NCBI GenBank assembly: GCA_036497895.1
Contig: DASXIR010000153.1
Coordinates: forward strand, 1-64,000
Reading direction: 5' to 3'
Source: CAVQFC01 sp036497895
GTDB taxonomy: Bacteria > Acidobacteriota > Vicinamibacteria > Vicinamibacterales > CAVVIG01
Length of the DNA stretch: 64,000 bases
The notes under the pieces are model-generated. The model was not told where the DNA came from. It made no database searches and saw nothing but the letters and a program-made list of their open reading frames with translations. The position numbers and the translations under genes were made by a program. This document shows positions 25,900-34,452 of the stretch, piece after piece. Within the stretch, counting starts at the first letter, position 1. Each line of letters starts with the position of its first letter.

Positions 25900-27424
25900 A
25901 GCGCTCGACGTCGTCCGCACGCCGGCGCCATGGCCAGATAGCCCGCAGGACACGCAACAGCGCCTTGCCGCCGTCGCTCGCGACGTGCGCGAACTCGCCA
26001 GCGCCGAAGGCGCATCGGCGGAATTGCTGCAGATCCTGCCCGAGCTCGGCCCGGTGTTCTCTGGATTCGCGCGCTTCCTCTCGACGCGTGCGGATGTCGT
26101 GCCCGCCGGACTGCGTTCCGACCTCGCCACCGTCGCCGATCACGTCAACCCGGCGCCCTTCGCCGAAGTTCGCGAAGTGGTCGAAGCGGCGTGGCATCTC
26201 GGCGTCAACGATGTCTGTTTCGGATTCGAGGAATCGCCGACCGAGACGCGTTTTCCGGCCCAGTCGCACCGCGCCTTCCTGACACCGACCGATTCGGTGA
26301 TCGTGACGTGCGTGCCGCCGTCATTCGAAACACGCGCCGAGCGCGAGCTTCAACAGCTGCCGGTGTTGGCCCAAGCCCTGGCCGCAACCGTCGGCGGCAC
26401 CGACAGCTTCAAGGCGCTGATCGACGACTACCGGGCGCTGATGCGCCGGTTTCTCGACCTTGCAGACGATGTGGCGGCGAGCGAGGCGCTGGTGGCGGAC
26501 GCGCGGCGCTTTCCGCCGCTGCGTTCAAGGCGTCCGCATCCGGGATTGTCGTCGCGACGCGTGGCGGTATGGGACGACATCGCCTCCGTCACGCCCGATA
26601 CGCCGGGATTCGATCGCGAGGAAGCCGGACCAAGCGTCTGCCGCGCGTGGCTGCGCCAGGCGCTGCTCGGACGCACGTTTCCGGAAGAATCAATTCCGGC
26701 CGATTTCATCATCTGCGGACGCCGGCAGGTCGCGATCGGCGGCCGGCTGTTCGCGACGCTCACCTCCGACGCGCAGGTGACCATTCAGGGATACCTTGTG
26801 GCCACCGCCGCCGGCGATCCCGATCTGGCGATCAAATACCTGACTCGAGAGCTCGTGCCCGGTCGCTCAGCCGATTCCGCCGGTTTCGGGCGACGGATGC
26901 GCCACGCCTGGAGCGTGGATTCGGACGCCGCCGGCGGCAGCGAGCTGATGGCGCAGCTGCTGCTCCACTGGCGCATCGCCGTCGAGCACGGCTATCAACC
27001 CAAGCCGCGACTGGTGTCGTTTTATCGCGGCTGTCTGGCAGCCGTCAGCGCGGCCACGGCGCTCGGCGGCGAAGCCGACATGCTGCGTGATGCGCTCGAA
27101 GCACTGCAGATTCGTCTGATGGCGTTTCAGCTGGAAACGCTGACCGGCATCACCTCCTCTGCCGCGCGCACCGTGCGCGAGGCCGGCTGGCGATTTCTGA
27201 CCGCGATCTCGTCTGGTCCCATCAGTCCTGATCGTCCGATATTCGGCGGGTCAGGATTGTCGATGGCCGTCGCCGGTTCGTTGCTCCTTGCGTTGACCGC
27301 GATCGGTATCGCTCTTCCGGCATTTGTGGCGTCGGGCTCCCAGTGGGCCGACCCGGCCGGCGCGCTGGTCTTTGCGGTGCTCGGTGCCGTCACCCTCTTT
27401 CTGATCCTTCGGAGGCGAAGCTGA
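25892..27424 (+). CDS. UbiB-like pseudokinase, membrane anchored (locus A)
   Basis: A 510-residue protein that I recognise as a degenerate UbiB relative. LGPVFSGFARFLSTRADVVP (53-72) aligns with GGSFVKFGQVLAVQPDLLP of the upstream kinase: the KxGQ Lys becomes Gly58 and Gln becomes Arg61. DSVIVTCVPPSFE aligns with RKVAVKVQRPGIE, replacing the VAVK Lys by Thr139. IPADFIICGRRQ aligns with HADLHPANLLIL, losing the HAD His and Asp context, and the DFG segment reads RLF (285-287). Two C-terminal transmembrane helices match the kinase. So it should not phosphorylate but could bind nucleotide, lipid or the kinase. It overlaps the kinase gene by eight bases. Alignment is by eye. Confidence 0.8.
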   Translation: MSEALDVVRTPAPWPDSPQDTQQRLAAVARDVRELASAEGASAELLQILPELGPVFSGFARFLSTRADVVPAGLRSDLATVADHVNPAPFAEVREVVEAAWHLGVNDVCFGFEESPTETRFPAQSHRAFLTPTDSVIVTCVPPSFETRAERELQQLPVLAQALAATVGGTDSFKALIDDYRALMRRFLDLADDVAASEALVADARRFPPLRSRRPHPGLSSRRVAVWDDIASVTPDTPGFDREEAGPSVCRAWLRQALLGRTFPEESIPADFIICGRRQVAIGGRLFATLTSDAQVTIQGYLVATAAGDPDLAIKYLTRELVPGRSADSAGFGRRMRHAWSVDSDAAGGSELMAQLLLHWRIAVEHGYQPKPRLVSFYRGCLAAVSAATALGGEADMLRDALEALQIRLMAFQLETLTGITSSAARTVREAGWRFLTAISSGPISPDRPIFGGSGLSMAVAGSLLLALTAIGIALPAFVASGSQWADPAGALVFAVLGAVTLFLILRRRS

Positions 27425-28428
27425 CGGCGGAACCGCGATCGGTCATCGCGCTGGTGCGCACCCGCGGGTGGCACGCCTATGTCGTCCTGTGCCTCGTCGT
27501 CTGGGCGGTCATCGTGTCGATGCCAGGCAACTGGCTGCTTGCGATCGCCCACTGGCCGATGGCGCTGGTCATGATCGGCGGATCGCTCGTCGCCGGCTCG
27601 ACGCCGATGGGCGGCGGCACGATTGCGTTTCCGGCGCTGGTTCTGGGTTTTCACAGGACGCCGGTGATGGCGCGCGATTTCGGTCTGGCGATTCAATCCA
27701 CCGGCATGACCTCGGCGCTGTTGTTCATCGTGAAACGCGGGATTCCGGTCGAGAAACGTCTGCTGGTCTGGTCGTGCATCGGTGCCGTGATTGGTTTGAC
27801 GTTCGGTACCTTCGTCCTCGCGACACGTGTACCGGCCGATTGGGTGAAGCTGCTGTTTGCGACGCTCTGGCTGACGTTCGGCTCGTGGCTGGTCACCGGA
27901 ACGGCAAAGGCCACGTCTGAGCCGCGTGGATCGACCGACGGACACAACGTTGTGCTCATCGGGCTGATCGTCGGGGCCCTCGGTGGCGCGGTGGCGGCGC
28001 TGATTGGTGTCGGCGTGGAGATGCTGGTCTACGCCACGCTGGTGCTGAGGTTCGGCTGGGGACCCAAGGCCGCCGTTCCGACCGCCGTGTGCACCACGGC
28101 GCTGGTGTCGCCGGTTGGTCTGCTGCTGCGCTACGTCACTTCCGGCATCAACCCGGGCGTGTTTCCGGACTGGATTGCCTGCGTGCCGATTGTGATCTTC
28201 GGCGCCCCGTTCGGCGCCTACATTTCGACCCGCATGCCGCGGTCGATGCTTCTGAAGCTGATCGGTGTGCTGGTCTTAGTACAATTCAGCGTCACCGTGA
28301 ATCAGGTCCGGCCGTCGCTCGCGCTCTGGGGCGGAGTGGGGGCGCTGGCCGCGCTGGGTGGATTCGGACTCTGGCTGCTGGCACCGTCGGCGGCTCGACG
28401 GCCGGCGGCAGTGGTTTCGAGCATCTGA
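27421..28428 (+). CDS. TauE/SafE family membrane transporter
   Basis: A roughly 335-residue, eight-helix permease of the sulfite exporter TauE/SafE family, with the family motif STPMGGGTIAFPALVLGF after the second helix and a repeat of the half-domain beyond 180. The family exports sulfite, sulfoacetate or related small anions. The start is uncertain. A strong GGAGG (27411-27415) sits five bases before CTG at 27421, which overlaps the pseudokinase stop as CTGA. Canonical alternatives are GTG at 27454, without a binding site, or GTG at 27343, which would overlap the upstream gene by 82 bases. I list the CTG version. Confidence 0.85.
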   Translation: MTAEPRSVIALVRTRGWHAYVVLCLVVWAVIVSMPGNWLLAIAHWPMALVMIGGSLVAGSTPMGGGTIAFPALVLGFHRTPVMARDFGLAIQSTGMTSALLFIVKRGIPVEKRLLVWSCIGAVIGLTFGTFVLATRVPADWVKLLFATLWLTFGSWLVTGTAKATSEPRGSTDGHNVVLIGLIVGALGGAVAALIGVGVEMLVYATLVLRFGWGPKAAVPTAVCTTALVSPVGLLLRYVTSGINPGVFPDWIACVPIVIFGAPFGAYISTRMPRSMLLKLIGVLVLVQFSVTVNQVRPSLALWGGVGALAALGGFGLWLLAPSAARRPAAVVSSI

Positions 28429-28460
28429 ACTCGTTGGGCGCCCGGGAAGGAGATCGTCGG

Positions 28461-29030
28461 ATGGCTGCGGAAGAACGCGCTGAACAACGCATCGGAACCG
28501 TCCTGCCGGACGTGACGCTGGCGACAGTGACGCCACCCCACGACTCGTGGCGACTCCACGAGGCCGCAGGAAAGAGCCGCGGCGCGCTGCTCGTGATCTG
28601 GTCGAGCGTCTGTTCGCACTGCGCCCGCTACGACGAATACATGAACGCGTTCGCCTCGAACCATCCCGAAATCACCATGGTCGCCGTGGCATCGCGGCAA
28701 GGCGAAACGGAGGACGAGGTCCGCAAGGCGATGGAGGCGCGTCGGTTGTCCTTTCCGGTCCTTTACGACACCGGGTCCGCGGTGGCGCGCCAGCTGTTCA
28801 CGCAGCAGACGCCGCGGGTGTTCCTCGTCGATGCCGACAGCCGGCTGGTATATCGTGGCGCCATCGACAATTTCAAGTACGCGGAAGACACCGAGTACGA
28901 GGCGTATCTGGAGCCGGCAATCAAGAGCTTGCTGGCGGGCGAACCGGTTGCCCGGCCGGACACACCCAGCTTCGGCTGCGCGATCGCGTCCGTCTACTAC
29001 ACGATTCCGCGACCCTTGAAGAAGGCCTGA
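28461..29030 (+). CDS. Thioredoxin-like protein, copy 2
   Basis: A 189-residue paralogue of the 23582-24139 protein. The CxxC is WSSVCSHC (C51, C54); cis-Pro region QQTPRVFLVD; both share the segment VYRGAIDNFKYAEDTEYEAY (GALDNFKYPEDPEY in copy 1) and the C-terminal SFGCAIASVYYTIP with a third Cys. The ATG at 28461 has a strong AAGGAG eight bases upstream. It lies 32 bases after the transporter and seven before CRTAC1 copy 2, repeating the gene pair on the other side of the kinase genes. Predicted cytosolic. Confidence 0.9.
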   Translation: MAAEERAEQRIGTVLPDVTLATVTPPHDSWRLHEAAGKSRGALLVIWSSVCSHCARYDEYMNAFASNHPEITMVAVASRQGETEDEVRKAMEARRLSFPVLYDTGSAVARQLFTQQTPRVFLVDADSRLVYRGAIDNFKYAEDTEYEAYLEPAIKSLLAGEPVARPDTPSFGCAIASVYYTIPRPLKKA

Positions 29031-29037
29031 GGCGCCC

Positions 29038-31398
29038 ATGGCCAATCGATTCCAGACGACGATACGTGAATCCACCGACCTGATCGAAACAGGACTGCAG
29101 CTGATCGACGGCCTGTTCCGGCAGGTGCGTTCCGCGTGGCGGCCAGAACCGGACAACGACGTCGCGGTGGACGCGTCCGGTCCGCGCAACGTCGACGGCG
29201 CGGTCTCGGAACTGAGCAATCGCATCACCCGCCTCAGCACGATGACCGCGCTCGAAGACGTGCCCTCGATGTGGCGCGAAGTGCTCGAGGACTCGCGCAG
29301 CTGCTTCAGCGAAGTCGAGGGTCCTCGCGGTCTCGGCTTTGGCGCCGAGGTGGCGCTGTCGAGTGGAATGCTGGCGACACAACAGGTGCTCCGCGGCCTC
29401 TCCAGCCACTACACGTCGCCGGACGGCGCCTTCGGCACATTCGTCATCAACGTCCTCGAAGTGTTCGACGATGCCCATGTCTATGCGACGCTGCAGTATC
29501 GGGAACTGCTCGAGCGCTATCGTCAGCGGCTGGAAAGAAATCCCGGCGACGGCGCGGCGCGCATGGAACTGGCGCGAACGCTGATCAAGTGCGGGCTGTA
29601 CCACGAGGCGATTCGCGAGCTCGAAATGGCACGCGGGGACGCGCGGATCCGTGCACAGGCGCTTCACGAGCTGTCGGTGGCGTCATTCCGGGCAGGACGG
29701 TTCACCGACGCCGGCACCTACGCCCGCGAGGCCATGGAATTGAACGGCTCGCACGTCCGGACCCGGCTGCTGCTCTGGCTGGCGGCACAAAAGGGAAACG
29801 GCTACGCGCCCGACGTCCCGGCCGGGATGCGGATGCAGCTGCGTTCGGGTCAGCAGCCGACGCTGTTACGGCTCGAGGACATGGCGTCCAGGATCGGACT
29901 GGACAAGACCAGCGGCGGGCGCGGCACGGCGGTATTCGATTACGACGGCGACGGCTACCTCGATGTGCTGGTCGCGGCGGCCCATGGCGGCTGCACGCTC
30001 TACAAGAACAACGGTGACGGCACGTTCAGCGATGCGTCGATCTCTTCGGGCATGGACACCTGCCTGACAGCGTTCATCACCGCCATCGGCGACTACGACA
30101 ACGACGGCAACCCGGACATCTTCGTCACCAGGAACGGCTTCTTCAGCGGCGGGTGCTCGCTCTACCGCAACAACGGCGACGGCACCTTCACTGATGTGAC
30201 CGAGGGCTCCGGACTCGATGGCTGGGGCCCGGCGTTCACCGCATCGTGGGTGGACTACGATGGCGACGGCCGGCTGGATCTGTACGTGGCGTTCAACCTC
30301 GGCTCGCTGTTCGAGCGCAAAACCAAGAATCGCCTGTTCCACAACAACGGCGACGGGACCTTTACCGACGTCACCGATGCCGCGGGCCTCGTCACCAGCT
30401 GGCCGACCATCGGCTCGTGCTGGGGCGACTACGACAACGACGGCCGTCCGGATCTGTTCGTCAGCAACTCGCTCGGCCGCTCGCAGCTCTTTCACAACAA
30501 CGGCGACGGCACCTTCACCGAAGTCGGCCGCGAGGCCGGCATCGACATGTACGGCCTCGGCAGCATCTGCTACTTCATCGACTACGACAACGACGGCTGG
30601 CTCGACATCGTGCAGAACGTCTGGTCCGATTCCGAAGACGTCATCCACACGATGCAGAACGGCGATGGTCCGCCCGACGGCCAGCCGATTCGGGTCTGGC
30701 GTAACAACCGCGACGGCACGTTCTCGCAACGCAGCCGCGAGCTCGGGATCACTGGATGCTGGGGCAGCATGAGCGGCAACGCCGGCGACCTCAACAACGA
30801 CGGCTACCAGGAAATCATCCTCGGCAACGGCAGCCCGCGCATGGAACGGGTCGAACCGCTCACCATTCTCGAGAGCGACGGCCGGAAATTCCATGACGTG
30901 ACCTTCACCGCCGGCTTGCCGATTACCGGCAAGTCGCACGGCGTCAACCTGGCGGACCTGCACGGCGATGGCCGCATGAGCCTGCTGGTCGCCAGCGGCG
31001 GCGCCTATCCGGGCGACCTGTTGACCGTCGGCGCGTTCTGTCCAAAAGAGCGCGTCGGCCACTATCTGAACATCCGCCTGGTCGGCACCCGCAGCAACCG
31101 CAGCGCCATCGGAGCGCGTGTCAAGATCGAAGCGGGCGGCCGCGATCAGCATCGCCTCGTCTCCGGCGGATCGCAGTTCGGCTGTCTGCCGTTCGAGCAG
31201 CATTTCGGCCTCGGCCCGGTGACGCAAAGCATCGACGCGATCGAGATCTGGTGGCCGAGCGGTCTGCGCCAGCGCATCGCCGGCCCGATCGCCGCCAACA
31301 ACACGATTCGGATCACCGAAGGCGACGACCGGTTCGAGGACGTCTACAAACCGCGCGGAGTCAGGGTCGGCGGCGGGCGGCAACTGGAGCTGGCATAA
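29038..31398 (+). CDS. CRTAC1 family protein: TPR, VCBS/FG-GAP propeller, ASPIC/UnbV domain (copy 2)
   Basis: A 786-residue paralogue of the 21228-23582 protein with the same domain order and nearly equal length: unknown helical N-terminus, TPR-like zone (MELARTLIKCGLYHEAIREL), a SGGRGTAVFDYDGDGYLDVL start of the propeller, about six DxDxDG loops with NNGDGTF motifs, and the ASPIC/UnbV end (IGARVKIEAGG, GSQFGCLPFEQHFGLG). No signal peptide is present in either copy, unusual for proteins with calcium-loop propellers, so both may work in the cytoplasm on the membrane. Last clear gene of the forward arm of locus A. Confidence 0.92.
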   Translation: MANRFQTTIRESTDLIETGLQLIDGLFRQVRSAWRPEPDNDVAVDASGPRNVDGAVSELSNRITRLSTMTALEDVPSMWREVLEDSRSCFSEVEGPRGLGFGAEVALSSGMLATQQVLRGLSSHYTSPDGAFGTFVINVLEVFDDAHVYATLQYRELLERYRQRLERNPGDGAARMELARTLIKCGLYHEAIRELEMARGDARIRAQALHELSVASFRAGRFTDAGTYAREAMELNGSHVRTRLLLWLAAQKGNGYAPDVPAGMRMQLRSGQQPTLLRLEDMASRIGLDKTSGGRGTAVFDYDGDGYLDVLVAAAHGGCTLYKNNGDGTFSDASISSGMDTCLTAFITAIGDYDNDGNPDIFVTRNGFFSGGCSLYRNNGDGTFTDVTEGSGLDGWGPAFTASWVDYDGDGRLDLYVAFNLGSLFERKTKNRLFHNNGDGTFTDVTDAAGLVTSWPTIGSCWGDYDNDGRPDLFVSNSLGRSQLFHNNGDGTFTEVGREAGIDMYGLGSICYFIDYDNDGWLDIVQNVWSDSEDVIHTMQNGDGPPDGQPIRVWRNNRDGTFSQRSRELGITGCWGSMSGNAGDLNNDGYQEIILGNGSPRMERVEPLTILESDGRKFHDVTFTAGLPITGKSHGVNLADLHGDGRMSLLVASGGAYPGDLLTVGAFCPKERVGHYLNIRLVGTRSNRSAIGARVKIEAGGRDQHRLVSGGSQFGCLPFEQHFGLGPVTQSIDAIEIWWPSGLRQRIAGPIAANNTIRITEGDDRFEDVYKPRGVRVGGGRQLELA

Positions 31399-31446
31399 CC
31401 GGGCTCGTGGCTCGTAAAACGCCGAACTGTTCGTGATCCTCCAGCC

Positions 31447-32844
31447 ATGACCAACCCCGATCAGGCGCTCCAGGCACAACTGCGCGGCACCTTGCTCCGT
31501 CCTGGCGACGGCGGCTACGACGATTCGCGCACCATCTGGAACGGAATGATCGATCGCCGTCCCGCGCTCGTCGCCCGATGCGTCGGTGTCGGCGACGTGG
31601 TCGCTTGCGTTCGCTTCGCGCGCGAGCAGCGGATGCCGCTGTCGATCAAGGGCGGCGGCCACAACATCGCAGGCCTCGCGGTCTGCGACGACGGGCTGAT
31701 GATCGACATGTCGCTGATGCGCGGCGTCTGGGTCGATCCGATCGGCCAGGTCGCGCGCGCCCAGGGCGGCTGCACACTCGGCGATCTCGATCGCGAGGCG
31801 CAGCTGCATGGGCTCGCCGCGGTGCTGGGGTTCGTGTCGCAGACCGGCATCGGCGGCCTCACCCTGGGCGGTGGGTTCGGTTACCTGACCCGGCGCTTCG
31901 GCTGGGCTTGCGACAACATCCTCTCGGCCGAAGTCGTGACCGCCGACGGACGCGTCGTCAGAGCCAGCGAGCGCGAGAACGGCGAGCTGTTCTGGGGGCT
32001 CCGTGGCGGCGGCAGCAACTTCGGCATCGTCACCAGCATCGAATACCGGATGCATCGCGTCGGACCCGAGATTTACGGCGGCGTGATCGCGTGGCCGGCC
32101 GATCGGGCGGGGGCAGTCTTCGAGACGCTTCAGCGTGTTTTTGAGGACGCACCTGCCGAGTTGTCGTGCGTCCCGCTGATGCGAAACGCTCCGGCGGCGC
32201 CGTGGCTGAACCCGGACATCCACGGCAAAGCGATCGTGGCGTTGTTCGTCTGCTACTCCGGCGCAATCGCGGACGGGGAAAAGGTGCTCGCACCGCTCAA
32301 AGCGGTCGGCTCGCCGGCCGGCGACGTCGTTAAAAACCGGACCTATGTCTCGCAGCAGAGCCTGCTCGACGCGACGCAGCCCAGAGGCCGGCGCTATTAC
32401 TGGAAGTCCGAGTATCTACCGGGCATCACACCCGAGATTCTCGGAAAGCTTCGCGAACACTCGGCGCGGGTGACGTCGCCGCATTCGGCGATCCTGATTT
32501 TCCCGATCGACGGCCGCCTGAACACACTGTCGACGAATCATTCGGCGGTCGGCAACCGCGACGCCAGGGCCGTGTTCAACATTCAGGGCTCGTGGGAACG
32601 GCCGGAAGACGATGCGGTGAATATCGAGTGGGCGCGCAGCGCGTGGCGGGACATCAGGCCGTTCTCGACGGGCGGGACGTACGTCAACTTCCTGACCGAG
32701 GAAGAGGGCGACGATCGTACCCGCGCCGCCTACGGCGCGAACTACGATCGTCTCGTCGAGGTGAAGACCAAGTGGGATCCGGACAACCTGTTCACGAGCA
32801 ACAAGAACATCGCGCCGGCACGACCTCCTCACAGTCGCATCTAG
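31447..32844 (+). CDS. FAD-linked oxidoreductase, berberine-bridge-enzyme type
   Basis: A 465-residue flavoenzyme with the FAD_binding_4 domain (KGGGHNIAGLAV, H72 as the usual covalent FAD attachment; TGIGGLTLGGGFGYLTRRFG; RGGGSNFGIVT) and the C-terminal BBE domain (YGANYDRLVEVKTKWDPDN). BBE-type enzymes often bind FAD to His and Cys; the Cys expected before GIGG is absent (GFVSQTGIGG), so at most a single covalent link is expected. No signal peptide is seen. It starts 48 bases after the CRTAC1 gene and could belong to locus A's transcript. Oxidation of alcohols, sugars or secondary metabolites is typical. Confidence 0.9.
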   Translation: MTNPDQALQAQLRGTLLRPGDGGYDDSRTIWNGMIDRRPALVARCVGVGDVVACVRFAREQRMPLSIKGGGHNIAGLAVCDDGLMIDMSLMRGVWVDPIGQVARAQGGCTLGDLDREAQLHGLAAVLGFVSQTGIGGLTLGGGFGYLTRRFGWACDNILSAEVVTADGRVVRASERENGELFWGLRGGGSNFGIVTSIEYRMHRVGPEIYGGVIAWPADRAGAVFETLQRVFEDAPAELSCVPLMRNAPAAPWLNPDIHGKAIVALFVCYSGAIADGEKVLAPLKAVGSPAGDVVKNRTYVSQQSLLDATQPRGRRYYWKSEYLPGITPEILGKLREHSARVTSPHSAILIFPIDGRLNTLSTNHSAVGNRDARAVFNIQGSWERPEDDAVNIEWARSAWRDIRPFSTGGTYVNFLTEEEGDDRTRAAYGANYDRLVEVKTKWDPDNLFTSNKNIAPARPPHSRI

Positions 32845-32864
32845 CGCGGGCCTAAGGCCCGCGC
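32844..32864. terminator. Bidirectional hairpin between convergent genes
   Basis: Nine-base perfect arms GCGCGGGCC (32844-32852) and GGCCCGCGC (32856-32864) flank a TAA loop, sitting between the stop of the FAD oxidoreductase (32844) and the stop of the porin gene (32875). The position fits a shared terminator, though no T-tract follows. Confidence 0.65.
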
Positions 32865-32874
32865 CACTTGTCGA

Positions 32875-34395
32875 TCAGAACCTGATCAACCACTCCAAAT
32901 ACGCGAGATGCCCGCCGCCACTGGTCGGAAAAATAGTGTGCGCGACGTCGCCGCTGTGGGCGTACGCGTAATAGAGCGTCAGCGCGACGTGTGGGTTGAT
33001 GGTGATGTCGCCCTGAACGTCATAGAGTGTCGCCAGGCTGGTGTGTCCATTCGACGTCCGGCCGTTGAAGCCGAATGAGTTCGGCTGAAATGCACCGCCG
33101 CCCGAATACCAGAGGTCGTGGCTGTCGGCGAGGCTCAGCGCGTGAACATCGCTGCGGATTGTGAAGCGGCTGACCGGCCGGACGATCAGCTCGCCGAACG
33201 CATCCACGTTGTTCATCATGTTGAAAAACGGCATGCGCGCGTAGATACGCGCCGTCGGCAGCACCTGGAAGTACGTGCCGTGCTTGCCGTCGGTAGGATT
33301 GCTGTCACCAGACGAGTAGTCGTAGCCGGCGCGGATCCACGGCTTCAAGCTCGGAAGGCCCGAGGGCTGCCAGCCGATCTCCGCCGCCATTGCCCCGGCC
33401 CGATGTGACAGCGTGCCCCACGAGCCGGTCTGCAGCACGCCCCAGAACATCAGGTCGACCGGGCCGGCCGGCGTGGCCGCCAGCTGCAGGAAATTTCCGC
33501 CGTAAGTGCCGATGTTGATGTTCTCGGTGTCTGCCGCCTTCGCCGCCGCCGGGCGGTTATCGGTCTTCACCAGGCCGCTGCCGTAGGCACGGTAGTCGTT
33601 GTAGCCGAGCGCGAAGACGCGCCACAGTGACGGATTTTTTTCGCTGCCGCCCTGACCGGTCAGCGCTCCGTAGAAGACGTTGATGTGCAGCTCGTTCCAC
33701 CCGTTCACCTGAAATACACCTTCGGTCGGGCGTGCTGCGACCGCGGTGAAATTCAGCTTGGGCGTGTTGAACACGTACTGTCCGCCGTCGAGACTGCGAA
33801 GCACGTCTGAGAAGCCGAAGTTTCCAAGCACGCGCTGGCTGATGCGGTCGCGATTGAGCGCCGCCAGTGTCCCGTTCTTCGGCGTGGTCTCCAGGCCGTC
33901 GTTGTACTCGAACCGTCCGACCTTCAGCGACTGCCCTGCGACACCACCGAGGCCCTTGAACCGAACGTAACCCTGCTTGAGGAAAATCGCCGCGGGGTTT
34001 TCGCTGTTGCTGTTCGCGGCGTAGTAGTTGGCGCCGAGGCCCAGTTGCCCCTGCGGCGGCGGCTGCACCGCGGTGGTGGGCAAATTGATCATGAACGGCA
34101 CCTCGAATTCGAGCTGCCAGTCATACGCCTTCTTTGTCTGCGTGACCCCGAAACGAATCTGTGTGCCCTGGTAGGTGTAGTTGCCGTCCGGTGTGTCGCC
34201 GAACCAACCCCAGTCGTACGTGCGACTCCTGAGCGTGGTTGAGAACACGACATCGTTGCCTAGGTCGATCGCCGGCGGAGCCGGGGTCTGTGCCGATGCC
34301 GCAAGGCCTGAGCTAGCCAGCAACACGAGCGAAAGGGCAGATGTTCGAGAGCTACGTCGGAAGCGATTTGAGATCATGCTGGGGTTGTGACTCAT
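32875..34395 (-). CDS. Alginate-export-like outer membrane beta-barrel protein
   Basis: A 506-residue protein with a Sec signal peptide (basic start, then ALSLVLLASSGLAASAQ) and a body of alternating strands rich in Tyr, Gly and Asn, ending with an aromatic strand YLEWLIRF as outer membrane barrels do. The WGWFGDTPDGNYTYQGTQIR start, the GLGGVAGQSLKVGRFEYNDG strand and the late DLWYSGGGAFQPNSFGFNGR segment match the alginate_exp (AlgE-like) family. The substrate need not be alginate; in Acidobacteriota such barrels are generic. A second ATG at 34377 is possible as start. Convergent with the FAD oxidoreductase. Confidence 0.82.
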   Translation of the reverse strand: MSHNPSMISNRFRRSSRTSALSLVLLASSGLAASAQTPAPPAIDLGNDVVFSTTLRSRTYDWGWFGDTPDGNYTYQGTQIRFGVTQTKKAYDWQLEFEVPFMINLPTTAVQPPPQGQLGLGANYYAANSNSENPAAIFLKQGYVRFKGLGGVAGQSLKVGRFEYNDGLETTPKNGTLAALNRDRISQRVLGNFGFSDVLRSLDGGQYVFNTPKLNFTAVAARPTEGVFQVNGWNELHINVFYGALTGQGGSEKNPSLWRVFALGYNDYRAYGSGLVKTDNRPAAAKAADTENINIGTYGGNFLQLAATPAGPVDLMFWGVLQTGSWGTLSHRAGAMAAEIGWQPSGLPSLKPWIRAGYDYSSGDSNPTDGKHGTYFQVLPTARIYARMPFFNMMNNVDAFGELIVRPVSRFTIRSDVHALSLADSHDLWYSGGGAFQPNSFGFNGRTSNGHTSLATLYDVQGDITINPHVALTLYYAYAHSGDVAHTIFPTSGGGHLAYLEWLIRF

Positions 34396-34452
34396 TGCTA
34401 GTTTGAAAGCATTAAGGCGCGAGGGCGCCGCATCGGTCACAATAAGAGATCG

